Source of the DNA: JAAYUD01 sp963676865
GTDB lineage: Bacteria; Bacteroidota; Bacteroidia; Bacteroidales; Bacteroidaceae
Reading direction: 5' to 3'
Assembly: GCA_963676865.2 (NCBI GenBank)
Contig: CAXXSS010000001.1
Location: 868,001-932,000, forward strand
Length of the DNA: 64,000 nt
Shown here: positions 53,050-61,550 of the stretch, in pieces
Layout: every line of letters starts with the position of its first letter
Numbering within the stretch: position 1 is the first letter of the stretch
Position numbers and translations under genes: made by a program
The notes under the pieces: generated by a model
The model's input: only the letters and a program-made list of their open reading frames with translations
Databases searched by the model: none
What the model was told of the DNA's origin: nothing

Positions 53050-53061
53050 AAGTAATTACTT
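53050..53061. promoter_or_regulatory. Palindromic operator candidate, distal copy
   Basis: AAGTAATTACTT, a perfect 12-bp palindrome; the same sequence recurs exactly 40 bp downstream. This copy lies just upstream of the -33 element. Confidence 0.65.
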
Positions 53062-53073
53062 CTCTTCTTTATC

Positions 53074-53104
53074 TTTGATTTCTTAAACAAAGTAATTACT
53101 TTTG
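53074..53104 (+). promoter_or_regulatory. Bacteroidota housekeeping promoter for the LytS/LytTR pair
   Basis: TTTG (53074-53077), exactly 19 nt, then TACTTTTG (53097-53104): a full consensus. The first ATG lies only 8 nt after it, so the transcript would have almost no leader unless translation starts at the second ATG (53118). Confidence 0.72.
53090..53101. promoter_or_regulatory. Palindromic operator candidate, proximal copy overlapping the -7 element
   Basis: AAGTAATTACTT, identical to the distal copy and covering the first half of the -7 element. Occupancy would block the promoter. Confidence 0.65.
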
Positions 53105-53111
53105 TAACACT

Positions 53112-54431
53112 ATGGATATGAAACAAATTCGCAAACAAAACATATTGGAGCAATCCATCTATTGGGCACTTTGGCTAATTGTGTTTTTAACTCCAATGCT
53201 CGGAAATTTTCTGGTTGAGAAGAACTCTGCGAATCATTTACTAAGTTGGGATATGGTCGGTAAAGGTTGGTTGAGGATTTTGCCTTTCTTCGTTCTATTT
53301 TTAGCCAATAACTATATTTTAGTGCCCCACCTATTAACGCAAAAAAAATATTTGCATTATATCATTCTAGTATTCGTATTAATTGGCGGACTAGATACCT
53401 ATAATCGACATAGCCGGCATGAGCATCATTTTCATGAAAACAGGTTGAGAGAAATAGAAATGCAAAACGGGACTTCCAATCTTGGGCTTCCTTCTAATTC
53501 TCCTACATACCCAGCGCAAGTACCTCCTCAATATAATAATCTCCGTCACCCGAATTCTCCTCTCAGAGATGAGCGAGCAATGAATGCAAGTAGAAGATGG
53601 CCGAACAGACCAGAACAGGAAGATAAAGACATCTCCGAATGTGATAAAGGACAGATGGATCATATTCCTCCTTCAGAAATAGGGCAGCATTTCAAGATGA
53701 AAAGCCCTCCCAATTTCCCAAAGATACTTTTCACATTAATTTATTCGCTTATTGCCATCTTAATGGTAGGCTTCAATATTGCCATAAGGCTAATATTCCA
53801 ATCCTTTCGCGATGAAGAACGAATGAAAGAATTAGAAAAGGAAAAATTGAAAACTGAGTTACAGTATTTGAAGTATCAAATGAACCCTCATTTTTTTATG
53901 AATACACTAAATAATATTCATGCATTAGTCGACATTGATGCTGAAGAAGCCAGATCGAGTATTATTGAGCTTTCAAGGTTAATGAGATATGTACTCTATG
54001 AAGCCAGCAATCCGATGATTTCATTAGCTAAGGAATTACAATTTCAAGACAATTACGTCAATCTGATGAAGTTGCGTTTCATTAATAAAGTGCGCATCGA
54101 AATAGATGTTCCCAAAAGCATTCCGGATGTTCAAGTGCCGCCTTTAATATTTATAACTTTCACAGAAAACGCTTTTAAACATGGCATAAGCTATCAAAAA
54201 GATTCATTTATCAAATTGAAGTTACAAATAGACGAGCCAAATAATAAGATCATCTATTATAGTTCAAACTCCAATTGGGAAAAAGTGGAAGATAAGCACC
54301 ACGGTATCGGACTCGACAATGTAAAAAAACGGCTAAATCTTATTTATGGCAGTGACTTTACATTAAGCATTAACAATGATAAAGAAAAAAACACTTTTGA
54401 CGTTTTACTTATAATCCCATTAAGACGATGA
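53112..54431 (+). CDS. LytS/YehU-type sensor histidine kinase with His-rich periplasmic loop
   Basis: 439 residues. About four membrane helices (15-33, 53-72, 80-95, 204-226) enclose a loop (about 96-203) that is unusually rich in His near its start (HSRHEHHFH, 100-108) and in Pro/Asn later. The cytoplasmic kinase carries the phosphorylation site His260 in YQMNPHFFMNTLNNIH and the ATPase boxes ENAFKHG and HHGIGLDNVKKRL. Kinases of this class signal to LytTR regulators; the partner gene overlaps by 4 nt downstream. The first of two nearby ATG codons is used here; starting at 53118 would lose two residues. Ligand unknown; the His-rich stretch suggests metal. Confidence 0.88.
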   Translation: MDMKQIRKQNILEQSIYWALWLIVFLTPMLGNFLVEKNSANHLLSWDMVGKGWLRILPFFVLFLANNYILVPHLLTQKKYLHYIILVFVLIGGLDTYNRHSRHEHHFHENRLREIEMQNGTSNLGLPSNSPTYPAQVPPQYNNLRHPNSPLRDERAMNASRRWPNRPEQEDKDISECDKGQMDHIPPSEIGQHFKMKSPPNFPKILFTLIYSLIAILMVGFNIAIRLIFQSFRDEERMKELEKEKLKTELQYLKYQMNPHFFMNTLNNIHALVDIDAEEARSSIIELSRLMRYVLYEASNPMISLAKELQFQDNYVNLMKLRFINKVRIEIDVPKSIPDVQVPPLIFITFTENAFKHGISYQKDSFIKLKLQIDEPNNKIIYYSSNSNWEKVEDKHHGIGLDNVKKRLNLIYGSDFTLSINNDKEKNTFDVLLIIPLRR

Positions 54432-55186
54432 TGAAATGTATAGCAGTGGACGACGAACCTTTGGCATTAACCCAAGTTTCTTCTTATATTTCTCGAGTTC
54501 CCTTTTTAGAACTGATAAAATCTTGTTCTGATGCATTCGAGGCGATGCAGCTTTTGTCAGAACAGAAAATAGATTTAATGTTCATAGATATCAATATGCC
54601 CGATTTGAACGGCCTTGATTTTGTGCGTTCACTACCAGAAAGCCCATTGATCGTTTTCACTACCGCATATTCTGAGTATGCAATAGACGGCTACAAAGTA
54701 GACGCGGTAGACTATCTGTTAAAGCCCTTTTCTTTTCAAGATTTATTCAGAGCCGCCGAAAAAGCACGCCACCGATACGAATATTTAAGACAGGAACATG
54801 CACCGGCTCTTACAGACAATATAGAGATAAACGCCGCACAGATTGAAACAGACGGTTCACTCTTCGTTAAAAGCGATTACCGCATTGTTCGTATCACCAT
54901 CAATGATATAAAATACATCGAAGGAATGAGTGAATATGTGCGCATATTTCTTGCAGATGAGACGAAACCGATCATTTCGCTGCTCAGCATGAAAAAGCTC
55001 GAAGAGATGCTACCTACATCACACTTTCTAAGAGTACACCGATCGTACATTGTCAACATGCAGAAAATTGTAGAAGTCTCACGGCTCCGTATCATTTTTG
55101 ACAAAAACACATACATACCTATTGGAGACAACTACAAAGACAAATTTAATGAATATATAAACGGCAGGAGCATAAACCCCAAATAG
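54428..55186 (+). CDS. LytTR-family response regulator
   Basis: 252 residues. The receiver domain has VDDE (7-10), phospho-acceptor Asp54 in FIDINMPD and Lys in LLKPFSF; the C-terminal LytTR domain (about 145-245) begins SLFVKSDYRIVRITINDIKYIEGMSEYVRIF and includes FLRVHRSYIVNM. LytTR domains bind pairs of short direct repeats and usually activate a few target genes. The start overlaps the kinase stop by 4 nt (ATGA). A strong terminator follows. Targets may include the kinase operon itself, where two 12-bp palindromes overlap the promoter. Confidence 0.92.
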   Translation: MMKCIAVDDEPLALTQVSSYISRVPFLELIKSCSDAFEAMQLLSEQKIDLMFIDINMPDLNGLDFVRSLPESPLIVFTTAYSEYAIDGYKVDAVDYLLKPFSFQDLFRAAEKARHRYEYLRQEHAPALTDNIEINAAQIETDGSLFVKSDYRIVRITINDIKYIEGMSEYVRIFLADETKPIISLLSMKKLEEMLPTSHFLRVHRSYIVNMQKIVEVSRLRIIFDKNTYIPIGDNYKDKFNEYINGRSINPK

Positions 55187-55194
55187 ATGTACAA

Positions 55195-55243
55195 TTAAAC
55201 AAATAGGGTCGATAGCATAGCACTATCGACCCTATTTGTTTAA
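55195..55243. terminator. Bidirectional terminator with a 21-bp perfect stem
   Basis: The arms are exactly complementary over 21 bp (core AATAGGGTCGATAG and CTATCGACCCTATT) with a 7-nt loop; both outer ends are A/T runs (TTAAAC / GTTTAA). It lies between the LytTR gene and the convergent C1 peptidase gene. Confidence 0.88.
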
Positions 55244-55258
55244 ATAAGAAAGGAACTT

Positions 55259-56443
55259 TTATTTAATTCCCAACTTTTTAGCAATCTCTTTTGGAATAGC
55301 ATCTTTATGAACTAGAATATTAATTGTTTTGTAAGAAACAAATGCTTTCGATGCATACCATGTTCCGTGGTATTTACCGCTATCACCCCATGAATTCTTT
55401 ACCATATAATATTCTTTACCATTCTGATCTTTAGCAATACCATAAATCAGCATACCATGATCGTCTGTTGTTTCCCAATCGTCAAAACCTTCCTGACGTT
55501 TTTCTTGAGTGATTGTTTCTTCAGGATAAGGTTTATCGGTCATAGCTCTGCGTTTGTCTGCAGTTCTCATGCCAGTCCAGCGAGCCATGTCGGTACCATC
55601 AATATCTTTCGAATTGGCATCAGGAACAACAGCAATACCTTCACGAGTAAATCCCGATTCGCTTACATCACTTCCCCATGCTACACAATAACCTTTTCCC
55701 ACTGCGTTATCGATCACTTTCATAAACTCATCAAGCGGCAAGTTGTACGATTGTCCATTGCGCCAATTGTCTTCTATTTCAATAGCAAATTTGGAATAAA
55801 AAGGATAATGTGTGAAAGAAGTCAAAGAAATATAATCATCCAAGTTTAGACCTAAAGACTCCTCAAAGCTCTTGGGAGTATATGTTTTACCATTATAGGA
55901 AAAAGTTGCCGGGCATTTACCCAAATAGTTATCATAAATCTGTGACACACCATTGAGCCATACCGGAGATAATTTAGTTTGCTTGCCTTTTGCAATTGCA
56001 TCAACATAGGCTCCCGCTACTGCATCCAACTCGCTGTGATTGTGCAAAGAATCACCATACATGATACCATGCATTACTGTTTGTGGAACAATGCCGTAAT
56101 TTTTAAGACAATAAACGACATCATAAAAACTTCCACCAGGTGCAAAAGAACTGCTACCATGTAAACGGACATAATTAATTGCCCTATCTTCCATTGTTTT
56201 ATGCACAACATACATTTCAGACAAATCATAAGTTCCTTTATTCAGGCGGAGCAACTCGCTTTCGAAAAAGCCAAGGCTCGAAAATGCCCAACAAGTACTA
56301 GAATGACTTTGATTTTTGATAGATGTAATCGGATTAGCCTTAACCGTCGTAAAAACAAAGCCTTCATTTTTAGTTGCCTCTTTTTGAGCAAAGATACTCA
56401 AAGACAACATCAAAACAGCTGATAAAACAAAACCCTTTTTCAT
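55259..56443 (-). CDS. Secreted C1-family (bleomycin hydrolase-like) cysteine peptidase
   Basis: 394 residues with a signal peptide (MKKGFVLSAVLMLSLSIFAQ), so exported. The papain-type active site is complete: Gln45 and Cys51 in IKNQSHSSTCWAFSS, His329 in TTDDHGMLIYG, Asn350 in MVKNSWGDSGKYHG. Overall design is that of bleomycin hydrolase/PepC (C1B), but it is shorter than the usual about 450 residues and exported, whereas the classical enzymes are cytoplasmic. It likely trims peptides in the periplasm. A -7 element (TAATTTTG, 56490-56497) lies upstream. Confidence 0.9.
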   Translation of the reverse strand: MKKGFVLSAVLMLSLSIFAQKEATKNEGFVFTTVKANPITSIKNQSHSSTCWAFSSLGFFESELLRLNKGTYDLSEMYVVHKTMEDRAINYVRLHGSSSFAPGGSFYDVVYCLKNYGIVPQTVMHGIMYGDSLHNHSELDAVAGAYVDAIAKGKQTKLSPVWLNGVSQIYDNYLGKCPATFSYNGKTYTPKSFEESLGLNLDDYISLTSFTHYPFYSKFAIEIEDNWRNGQSYNLPLDEFMKVIDNAVGKGYCVAWGSDVSESGFTREGIAVVPDANSKDIDGTDMARWTGMRTADKRRAMTDKPYPEETITQEKRQEGFDDWETTDDHGMLIYGIAKDQNGKEYYMVKNSWGDSGKYHGTWYASKAFVSYKTINILVHKDAIPKEIAKKLGIK

Positions 56444-56502
56444 AGCTTTAAATTAATGATAAAAAGTGATTGAACATTATTGTTAATTACAAAATTATTC
56501 GA

Positions 56503-57708
56503 TTACTGAATCTTACTATGCCATACACGTTCGTTGAACGAAACATTAAGGAAGAAAGACAGCGCACGGTCTTTTTGCATATTCTTAGCACTATTGAACT
56601 GATCATTGTATTTCACTCCAAAAGAAACAGCATTGCCTCCTTTAAACATAAAGTTCAGACCGGTACTAACATAATAATTCTCTGCTTTCTTACCACTAAT
56701 GACAACATAAGAATTACTTATCCCGGCTCCCAAAAGTAATTTTACAGGATACCTATAAAGATTACCAAAAGCACGTTGGGCACCGAACATTAAATAATGC
56801 TGGTTCTTATATTGAATGTATGATTCATTCGTTTCTGTTTTGCTCCAATCATAAAAACGATAATCGGCAGTAAGCAACCAACGGGCTGTCATATACGAGA
56901 CACCAACTCCATAATATCCGGGCAAATAACGCTTACCGTGGGCGGGATTAGTGACAACCGCCGTTCCACCGGAACCACTAACAGCCGTCAGTGTGTTAGA
57001 CTGATGCAATGGTTGCGTCAAACCATATACAAGACCGATCAGCATCGAACGTTTTTTATCGATATTCATTTGATACTGCGCGCCTAAATCCAAATAGAAT
57101 GACTGCTTCTTCGAAACAAGTTCAGCAGTTGCCGTACTCTGTATTTCATCTTGCGTTATCGTTCCCGCCACATAGGACGCACTAGCGCCAACAGAAAAGT
57201 TTTTAAAGAGTAAAGCAGCTCCTGTAAGTCCCATTTTGGACAATCCCCCCGATCCCTCGAAGAGTGAAGCCACTTTGGAACCATTAGTACTGCCGACAAC
57301 ATCTTGATCAATAGTAGCGGCATATCCGCAACTGGTTACCGGATTAAGGAAAACTCCAACATAAAATTTTGGATTCAAGCGAAACCCGATACTCATATTG
57401 TTCAAATTGCCAACAACTGAATTACTGTTAGAACCTGTCTGACGATAGATACGATAAGCACCTTTCACACCCATATCAAAAATAAAACGTGCACTGTCAA
57501 GAGCTGTAATGGCCGAAGGATTGGCATAATTAATAAAAGTACCGCCTCTTAAGGCTATACCTGCTCCTCCAAATCCCGCATATTGGCCGCCTTCCCCATA
57601 AGCTATTTCACCAATACCGAACATTGAAGTCGGCGAATTTGTCGTATTTTGGGAAGAGAGTGAACAATACGGCAATATAATAAGGATTAAGATCAGGAAT
57701 TTTCTCAT
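56503..57708 (-). CDS. Outer-membrane beta-barrel protein (FadL/PorV-like)
   Basis: 401 residues with a signal peptide (MRKFLILILIILPYCSLSSQ). The mature start SMFGIGEIAYGEGGQYAGFGGAGIALRGGTFINYANPSAITALDS follows the FadL-like hatch pattern, then many amphipathic strands (RYLPGYYGVGVSYMTARWLLTADYRFYDWSK) and a final aromatic residue region (SFFLNVSFNERVW). Such barrels pass hydrophobic compounds or support secretion. The start overlaps the stop of the DUF4270 gene by 4 nt, so they are translationally coupled. Exact cargo unknown. Confidence 0.72.
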   Translation of the reverse strand: MRKFLILILIILPYCSLSSQNTTNSPTSMFGIGEIAYGEGGQYAGFGGAGIALRGGTFINYANPSAITALDSARFIFDMGVKGAYRIYRQTGSNSNSVVGNLNNMSIGFRLNPKFYVGVFLNPVTSCGYAATIDQDVVGSTNGSKVASLFEGSGGLSKMGLTGAALLFKNFSVGASASYVAGTITQDEIQSTATAELVSKKQSFYLDLGAQYQMNIDKKRSMLIGLVYGLTQPLHQSNTLTAVSGSGGTAVVTNPAHGKRYLPGYYGVGVSYMTARWLLTADYRFYDWSKTETNESYIQYKNQHYLMFGAQRAFGNLYRYPVKLLLGAGISNSYVVISGKKAENYYVSTGLNFMFKGGNAVSFGVKYNDQFNSAKNMQKDRALSFFLNVSFNERVWHSKIQ

Positions 57709-59045
57709 TGCTTATCGTTATATGTTTTATAAAGAATAGTCAATTTGACTTTATTGTTTTCATTCGCAAAATTTCTATCGCCAAAGAGAGCTCCTTGACA
57801 AGTCGAAAAGAATTGTGCAGTCGGAAGCATCAATTTCAATTTCTTTTTGTTGGTACCTATTTTACCGAAGATTCCTTGTAGGAAGGACGTTATATCAAAC
57901 GTATAATAAGTATTGAGATATGTATTGTAATCAGTCACCAAACTACCGGTCTGAACTGATGTGCCACCAGAATTGTACACCACATCTTCAGTAGAGCCGT
58001 TAGTATCGGCAGTATACAATTGCAACTTGGAAGGTAGCGGTTGTGAATCACCATAACTATATTTTACCGGATAGAACTGTAGAGCAGCGCTTTCAATACT
58101 GACCATCTGCCCGCTAGCCATCAAATCATTTAAATAGGGGAAATCAATCATAATATATAGTCCTGTCAGACCTTGCAGATGAGCTATATTACCCGTTAAA
58201 GAAGTCGACATAGCATTATTGATCCCCGGTTTCATAGTAGCCAAAGGAGTACCCGTACGATCAAAATTGACTTTATTAAACGATTTTCCACTATTGGGAG
58301 TGAAGACCATCTTCTTTGCAATAGGCTGATTGGTTATATCGTGATAATACATCGCGACAACAAAGCTGGAGTCATTCACCTGAAAGCCGTTCAACATGTT
58401 ACCCGATGTTGGCAAGAAAGCAAATCCCTTGAAGTAATCACGAAAATAAGTCTGTTGCCGGAAATGAAGTTCATCATTTCGCATCATATCGAACCACTGT
58501 TGTCCAAGGGCATCAGGCAATCTTACTTCGATATCCTTTTTACGCTGTCTCGGATGTGGAGTAAACTTGATCGTTGTAATTGGGTCCGATTGATAACTCA
58601 CAGATGATTTATTATACAAGTATCCTTTATCATCCATCTCTACATTTTGTGTCAGCTTGTGGACCGCTATTTGTTGAGGACCAGCCAATGTATCACCCAC
58701 ATAATCACCCGAGGCCCAAAGCCGAACCGTTAAAGAGTCAAATCGATATCGGTTATCGTTATTAACTGCATTCGACGCCAGATTATACTCAGTATAAAAT
58801 GAAGTCGTTATATCACCTCTCGTAGCATCCTTATAATGTCCTATTTGACACACCGTGTCGGACGAAGTCGCTAAAGAATCACTCAAGGCCGTCGAGAGCA
58901 ACACCGTACAGGTATCTGTCTGGATGTTATTAAATTTGCTATCGAACCATTTTTTACCTACCGTACTCTCTTCATCTCGGCACGAAGAAAATAACACACT
59001 ACTTGCGGCTAATACAAAAGCAAATATATAAATTAGTTTTCTCAT
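57705..59045 (-). CDS. DUF4270 family lipoprotein
   Basis: 446 residues. Lipoprotein signal ends SSVLFSSCRDE (lipidated Cys about residue 22). The mature part follows the DUF4270 pattern: TDTCTVLLSTALSDSLATSS, LASNAVNNDNRYRFDSLTVRLWASGDYVGDTL, IEVRLPDALGQQWFDMMRNDE, AFLPTSGNMLNGF, and AALQFYPVKY. The function of this Bacteroidota family is not known; it is usually at the outer membrane. Here it is coupled by a 4-nt overlap to the barrel gene, suggesting a lipoprotein-barrel pair. It is divergent from the kelch lipoprotein gene. Confidence 0.8.
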   Translation of the reverse strand: MRKLIYIFAFVLAASSVLFSSCRDEESTVGKKWFDSKFNNIQTDTCTVLLSTALSDSLATSSDTVCQIGHYKDATRGDITTSFYTEYNLASNAVNNDNRYRFDSLTVRLWASGDYVGDTLAGPQQIAVHKLTQNVEMDDKGYLYNKSSVSYQSDPITTIKFTPHPRQRKKDIEVRLPDALGQQWFDMMRNDELHFRQQTYFRDYFKGFAFLPTSGNMLNGFQVNDSSFVVAMYYHDITNQPIAKKMVFTPNSGKSFNKVNFDRTGTPLATMKPGINNAMSTSLTGNIAHLQGLTGLYIMIDFPYLNDLMASGQMVSIESAALQFYPVKYSYGDSQPLPSKLQLYTADTNGSTEDVVYNSGGTSVQTGSLVTDYNTYLNTYYTFDITSFLQGIFGKIGTNKKKLKLMLPTAQFFSTCQGALFGDRNFANENNKVKLTILYKTYNDKQ

Positions 59046-59194
59046 TCTTTAATTATTAAAATTGAGTCGCACTAAAAAGATTTGCAAAGAAACAAATTTT
59101 ATTCGTCTTTCTCAAAAAACTATAGACAAATTAGCTAATTTTATAGTCTTCATTTTTTTTAGTCGATCTATTTAGGTTTTTTGTCGTTTGTTTT

Positions 59195-59225
59195 TTTGTT
59201 TGCATTACCTAATTATCTATATTTG
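59195..59225 (+). promoter_or_regulatory. Bacteroidota housekeeping promoter for the kelch lipoprotein
   Basis: TTTG (59195-59198), exactly 19 nt, then TATATTTG (59218-59225): a full consensus. The start codon is 42 nt downstream. Confidence 0.75.
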
Positions 59226-59267
59226 TGGCTCAATTATAAAAAGATATTAACGATAAAAGAATAAAAA

Positions 59268-60344
59268 ATGAAAGTAATGAATCTCCGAAAGAGCACGAAC
59301 TACATGCTGCTCTCGTTATTAGTGCTGTTGTCAACGGCTTGCACAAGTAGTACTGAATACACATTGGGCTATTGGCATCAGCGTTCCGATTTCGACGGCA
59401 AATCGCGTGCCGGCGCAGCGTTCTTCACTATTGAAGATGTAGGATACATTTTCGGCGGTGGTAACGGCAAGAACCAACGTTTCAAGAGCATGTACAGTTA
59501 CGATTTAAATAAAGACTTCTTCACGGAACTCTTTAGCGAGACCTCTACAGCTACTATGCCGAGTCCTCGCGAACTTGCAACAGGGTTTGCCGTAGGAGGT
59601 AAAGGATACATTACTTGTGGTTACGACGGTATCAACCCTCTTAAAGATACATGGGAATACACCCCTGCTACCAAGCAATGGAGACAAGTAGATGATTTCC
59701 CTGGAGATATCCGTTATGGTGCATTATCATTCACAATCGACAATTATGCTTATGTAGGTTGCGGTTACAACGACGACGGTAGTTTGAAAGACTTCTACAG
59801 ATACGATCCTAATCAAGCAGACGGTAGCCATTGGACCAAAATAGAAGGTTACGGAGGTTCGAAACGTGCCATGGGTATGGCCTTCGTTATTAACAAGGTA
59901 GCCTATATCGTAGGAGGGAAAAACAATAATAACGATTGCAAAGACATGTGGAAGTTCGATGGAACGAATTGGACACGTCTTCGTTACATCACCAACGATG
60001 ATGACTTGGTAGAAGGTACAGACAAAAGCTTCAACGACGATTATACAAGTATTGTACGCTACGGTGGTGTAGCATTCGCTTTAAATGGTAAAGGTTATAT
60101 CGGTTTAGGTGCAGCAGCATCGGGAAGTTATCGTAGTAACTATTGGATTTATGATCCTACTACCGATTTATGGAGTAATAACGATGGTGATGTAACCGAC
60201 TTTGCCGGTGCTACCCGCATCAATTCCGTATACTTCACCAACAAAGCAGGGAACCTTGGATTTGTAACAACGGGAGGTAGTGGTTCATCAAGCTTCTTTG
60301 ATGATACTTATCAGTTCTCACCTGACGAATACAAAGAAAAATAA
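59268..60344 (+). CDS. Kelch-repeat (galactose oxidase-like) lipoprotein
   Basis: 358 residues. The signal ends LSTACTSS (Cys25), so lipid-anchored. Six kelch-type blades are seen, each with a variant of G(x)AF...GYxxGG and a following aromatic (W or Y) x(F/Y)(D/P): starting near GAAFFTIEDVGYIFGGG, GFAVGGKGYITCGYDG, LSFTIDNYAYVGCGYND, GMAFVINKVAYIVGGKN, VAFALNGKGYIGLGAA and VYFTNKAGNLGFVTTGG. A six-bladed beta-propeller is therefore expected. Relatives bind sugars or act as sialic acid mutarotases; no active-site residues can be assigned. It ends in a strong terminator. Confidence 0.82.
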   Translation: MKVMNLRKSTNYMLLSLLVLLSTACTSSTEYTLGYWHQRSDFDGKSRAGAAFFTIEDVGYIFGGGNGKNQRFKSMYSYDLNKDFFTELFSETSTATMPSPRELATGFAVGGKGYITCGYDGINPLKDTWEYTPATKQWRQVDDFPGDIRYGALSFTIDNYAYVGCGYNDDGSLKDFYRYDPNQADGSHWTKIEGYGGSKRAMGMAFVINKVAYIVGGKNNNNDCKDMWKFDGTNWTRLRYITNDDDLVEGTDKSFNDDYTSIVRYGGVAFALNGKGYIGLGAAASGSYRSNYWIYDPTTDLWSNNDGDVTDFAGATRINSVYFTNKAGNLGFVTTGGSGSSSFFDDTYQFSPDEYKEK

Positions 60345-60358
60345 TCTGAATTTTATTA

Positions 60359-60403
60359 TAAAAAAAGTAGGCGGATAAAGTTTTTTATCCGCCTACTTTT
60401 TTT
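60359..60403. terminator. Bidirectional intrinsic terminator between the kelch lipoprotein and TlpA-like genes
   Basis: The arms AAAAAAGTAGGCGGATAA and TTATCCGCCTACTTTTTT are complementary and give T runs on both strands. The genes converge. Confidence 0.9.
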
Positions 60404-60436
60404 ATAATTCTATACCTTATTATATATATAGAAAAA

Positions 60437-60970
60437 CTATTTCGTCATTTCTTCCAGTTTTTCAACCAACCGTGCAGAATTTACTGTTGCAAAAACGACC
60501 TTTCCCTTACGATCCAAAAGATACATACTTGGTATCCACTTGATATGATAAGCTGCCGATATGGATGTTTCCTTCCATTTTTTCAATTCACTGACCTGCG
60601 GATATTCAATACCATATTTATTAATGGCATTTTCCCAAGCCGTTTTATCAGTATCAAAAGAAATTCCAATAAAAGCAACCCCTTTATCTTTAAATTGATT
60701 GTAAGCCTTGACCATATTGGGGGCATCAGATCGGCAATCGGGACACCAAGAAGCCCAGAAATCCAATACAACATATTTACCTTTATAAGATTTCAGATTC
60801 ACCATCTTCTCTTTAGAGGTTTTCAACACAAAGTTAGGAGCTGCCGTTCCTACTTTCAATAAATCTGCCGTATATCGGCTTTCATCATTCGCTTCCTGCC
60901 CCATTGCCGATAAGCAAAAAAGAGACAGTACTATAGGCATCGCAGCCTTAAACAAAAAATTCATTTTCAT
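60437..60970 (-). CDS. TlpA-like thioredoxin-fold thiol-disulfide oxidoreductase
   Basis: 177 residues from MKMNFLFKAAMPIVL (60968-60970); a start 11 codons upstream would put a polar lead before the signal peptide. The signal peptide ends near SAMGQ, so periplasmic. The redox site is WCPDC in VLDFWASWCPDCRSDAPN, and a cis-Pro segment lies at IKWIPSMYLLDRKGKVV. Such proteins reduce or pass electrons to other periplasmic thiols, for example in cytochrome c maturation or oxidative stress. It stands alone; upstream is a 22-bp-phased repeat array. Confidence 0.88.
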   Translation of the reverse strand: MKMNFLFKAAMPIVLSLFCLSAMGQEANDESRYTADLLKVGTAAPNFVLKTSKEKMVNLKSYKGKYVVLDFWASWCPDCRSDAPNMVKAYNQFKDKGVAFIGISFDTDKTAWENAINKYGIEYPQVSELKKWKETSISAAYHIKWIPSMYLLDRKGKVVFATVNSARLVEKLEEMTK

Positions 60971-61068
60971 ATGCAAAATAATTAATTGGTTGATACGCTT
61001 CAAAATTAAGATATTATCCGCAAAGCGCCAACAATATAAAAGTAAATCACCATTTCGATTTACAAAAA

Positions 61069-61200
61069 AACAGACGTATGTCGCAGCAATAACTAACCGA
61101 AGTTACTGCGGTAACTAACGGAAGTTATCACCGCAACTAACGTTAGTTTCTTCTACAACATCCGTTAGTTGCTGCGGTGACATACGTTCGATTTTTTGCA
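61069..61200. repeat. 22-bp-phased array of palindromic AAC-type units upstream of the TlpA-like gene
   Basis: Six units start at 61069, 61091, 61113, 61135, 61157 and 61179, exactly 22 bp apart. Each starts AAC or GAC followed by a core near ACGT: AACAGACGTATGTC, AACTAACCGAAGTTA, AACTAACGGAAGTTA, AACTAACGTTAGTTT (a perfect palindrome AACTAACGTTAGTT), AACATCCGTTAGTTG and GACATACGTTCG. The period and the ACGT-centred symmetry match the array at 2786-2857. Confidence 0.82.
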
Positions 61201-61202
61201 AA

Positions 61203-61290
61203 ATTGTCGTATGTTAGTTTTTTCGGTGACGTCCTTAAGTTTTTCAGAAAACGTATGGACGTTAACAAATTTAGGCCCATATGTGGTTTT
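61203..61290 (+). repeat. Dispersed repeat, left module, copy 2
   Basis: Near identical over 88 bp to 40958-41045 and homologous to 21321-21408 on the other strand. It abuts the 22-bp array on its left. Confidence 0.88.
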
Positions 61291-61550
61291 AGGAAGATAA
61301 GGACGACACCGATTTGCTGAAATAATCGTGTATTATTGGCTGTTTGAAAAGGATTCGTGCCGGTATGAATCATTTCAATGTTTTTCTATAATAGTTTTAG
61401 TATCTGTTCCCGTCACCGTTATCAGCTGTATATCAGATATATATTGTGATGCGGTAGCAAAATGGGACTTCGCAAAGTGCATCTTCTCGGTGAGAATCAA
61501 TGAATTACTATCTTTCATATGAGCTCTTTTGATCATGAGGCAAGATACTG

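Larger units (their letters stand above)
52461..53111. other. 650-bp gap with a candidate small RNA and a two-component promoter
   Basis: It contains the -7 element of the LtaS-like gene (minus strand, 52481-52488), a plus-strand candidate small RNA with its own -7 element and terminator (52605-52803), and the kinase promoter with two palindromes (53050-53104). 52810-53049 shows nothing identifiable. Confidence 0.6.

Noticed and set aside
61069..61200. 22-bp repeats taken as a CRISPR array
   Set aside because: The units are contiguous, degenerate and palindromic, with no alternating constant repeat and unique spacer, and no cas genes are present.
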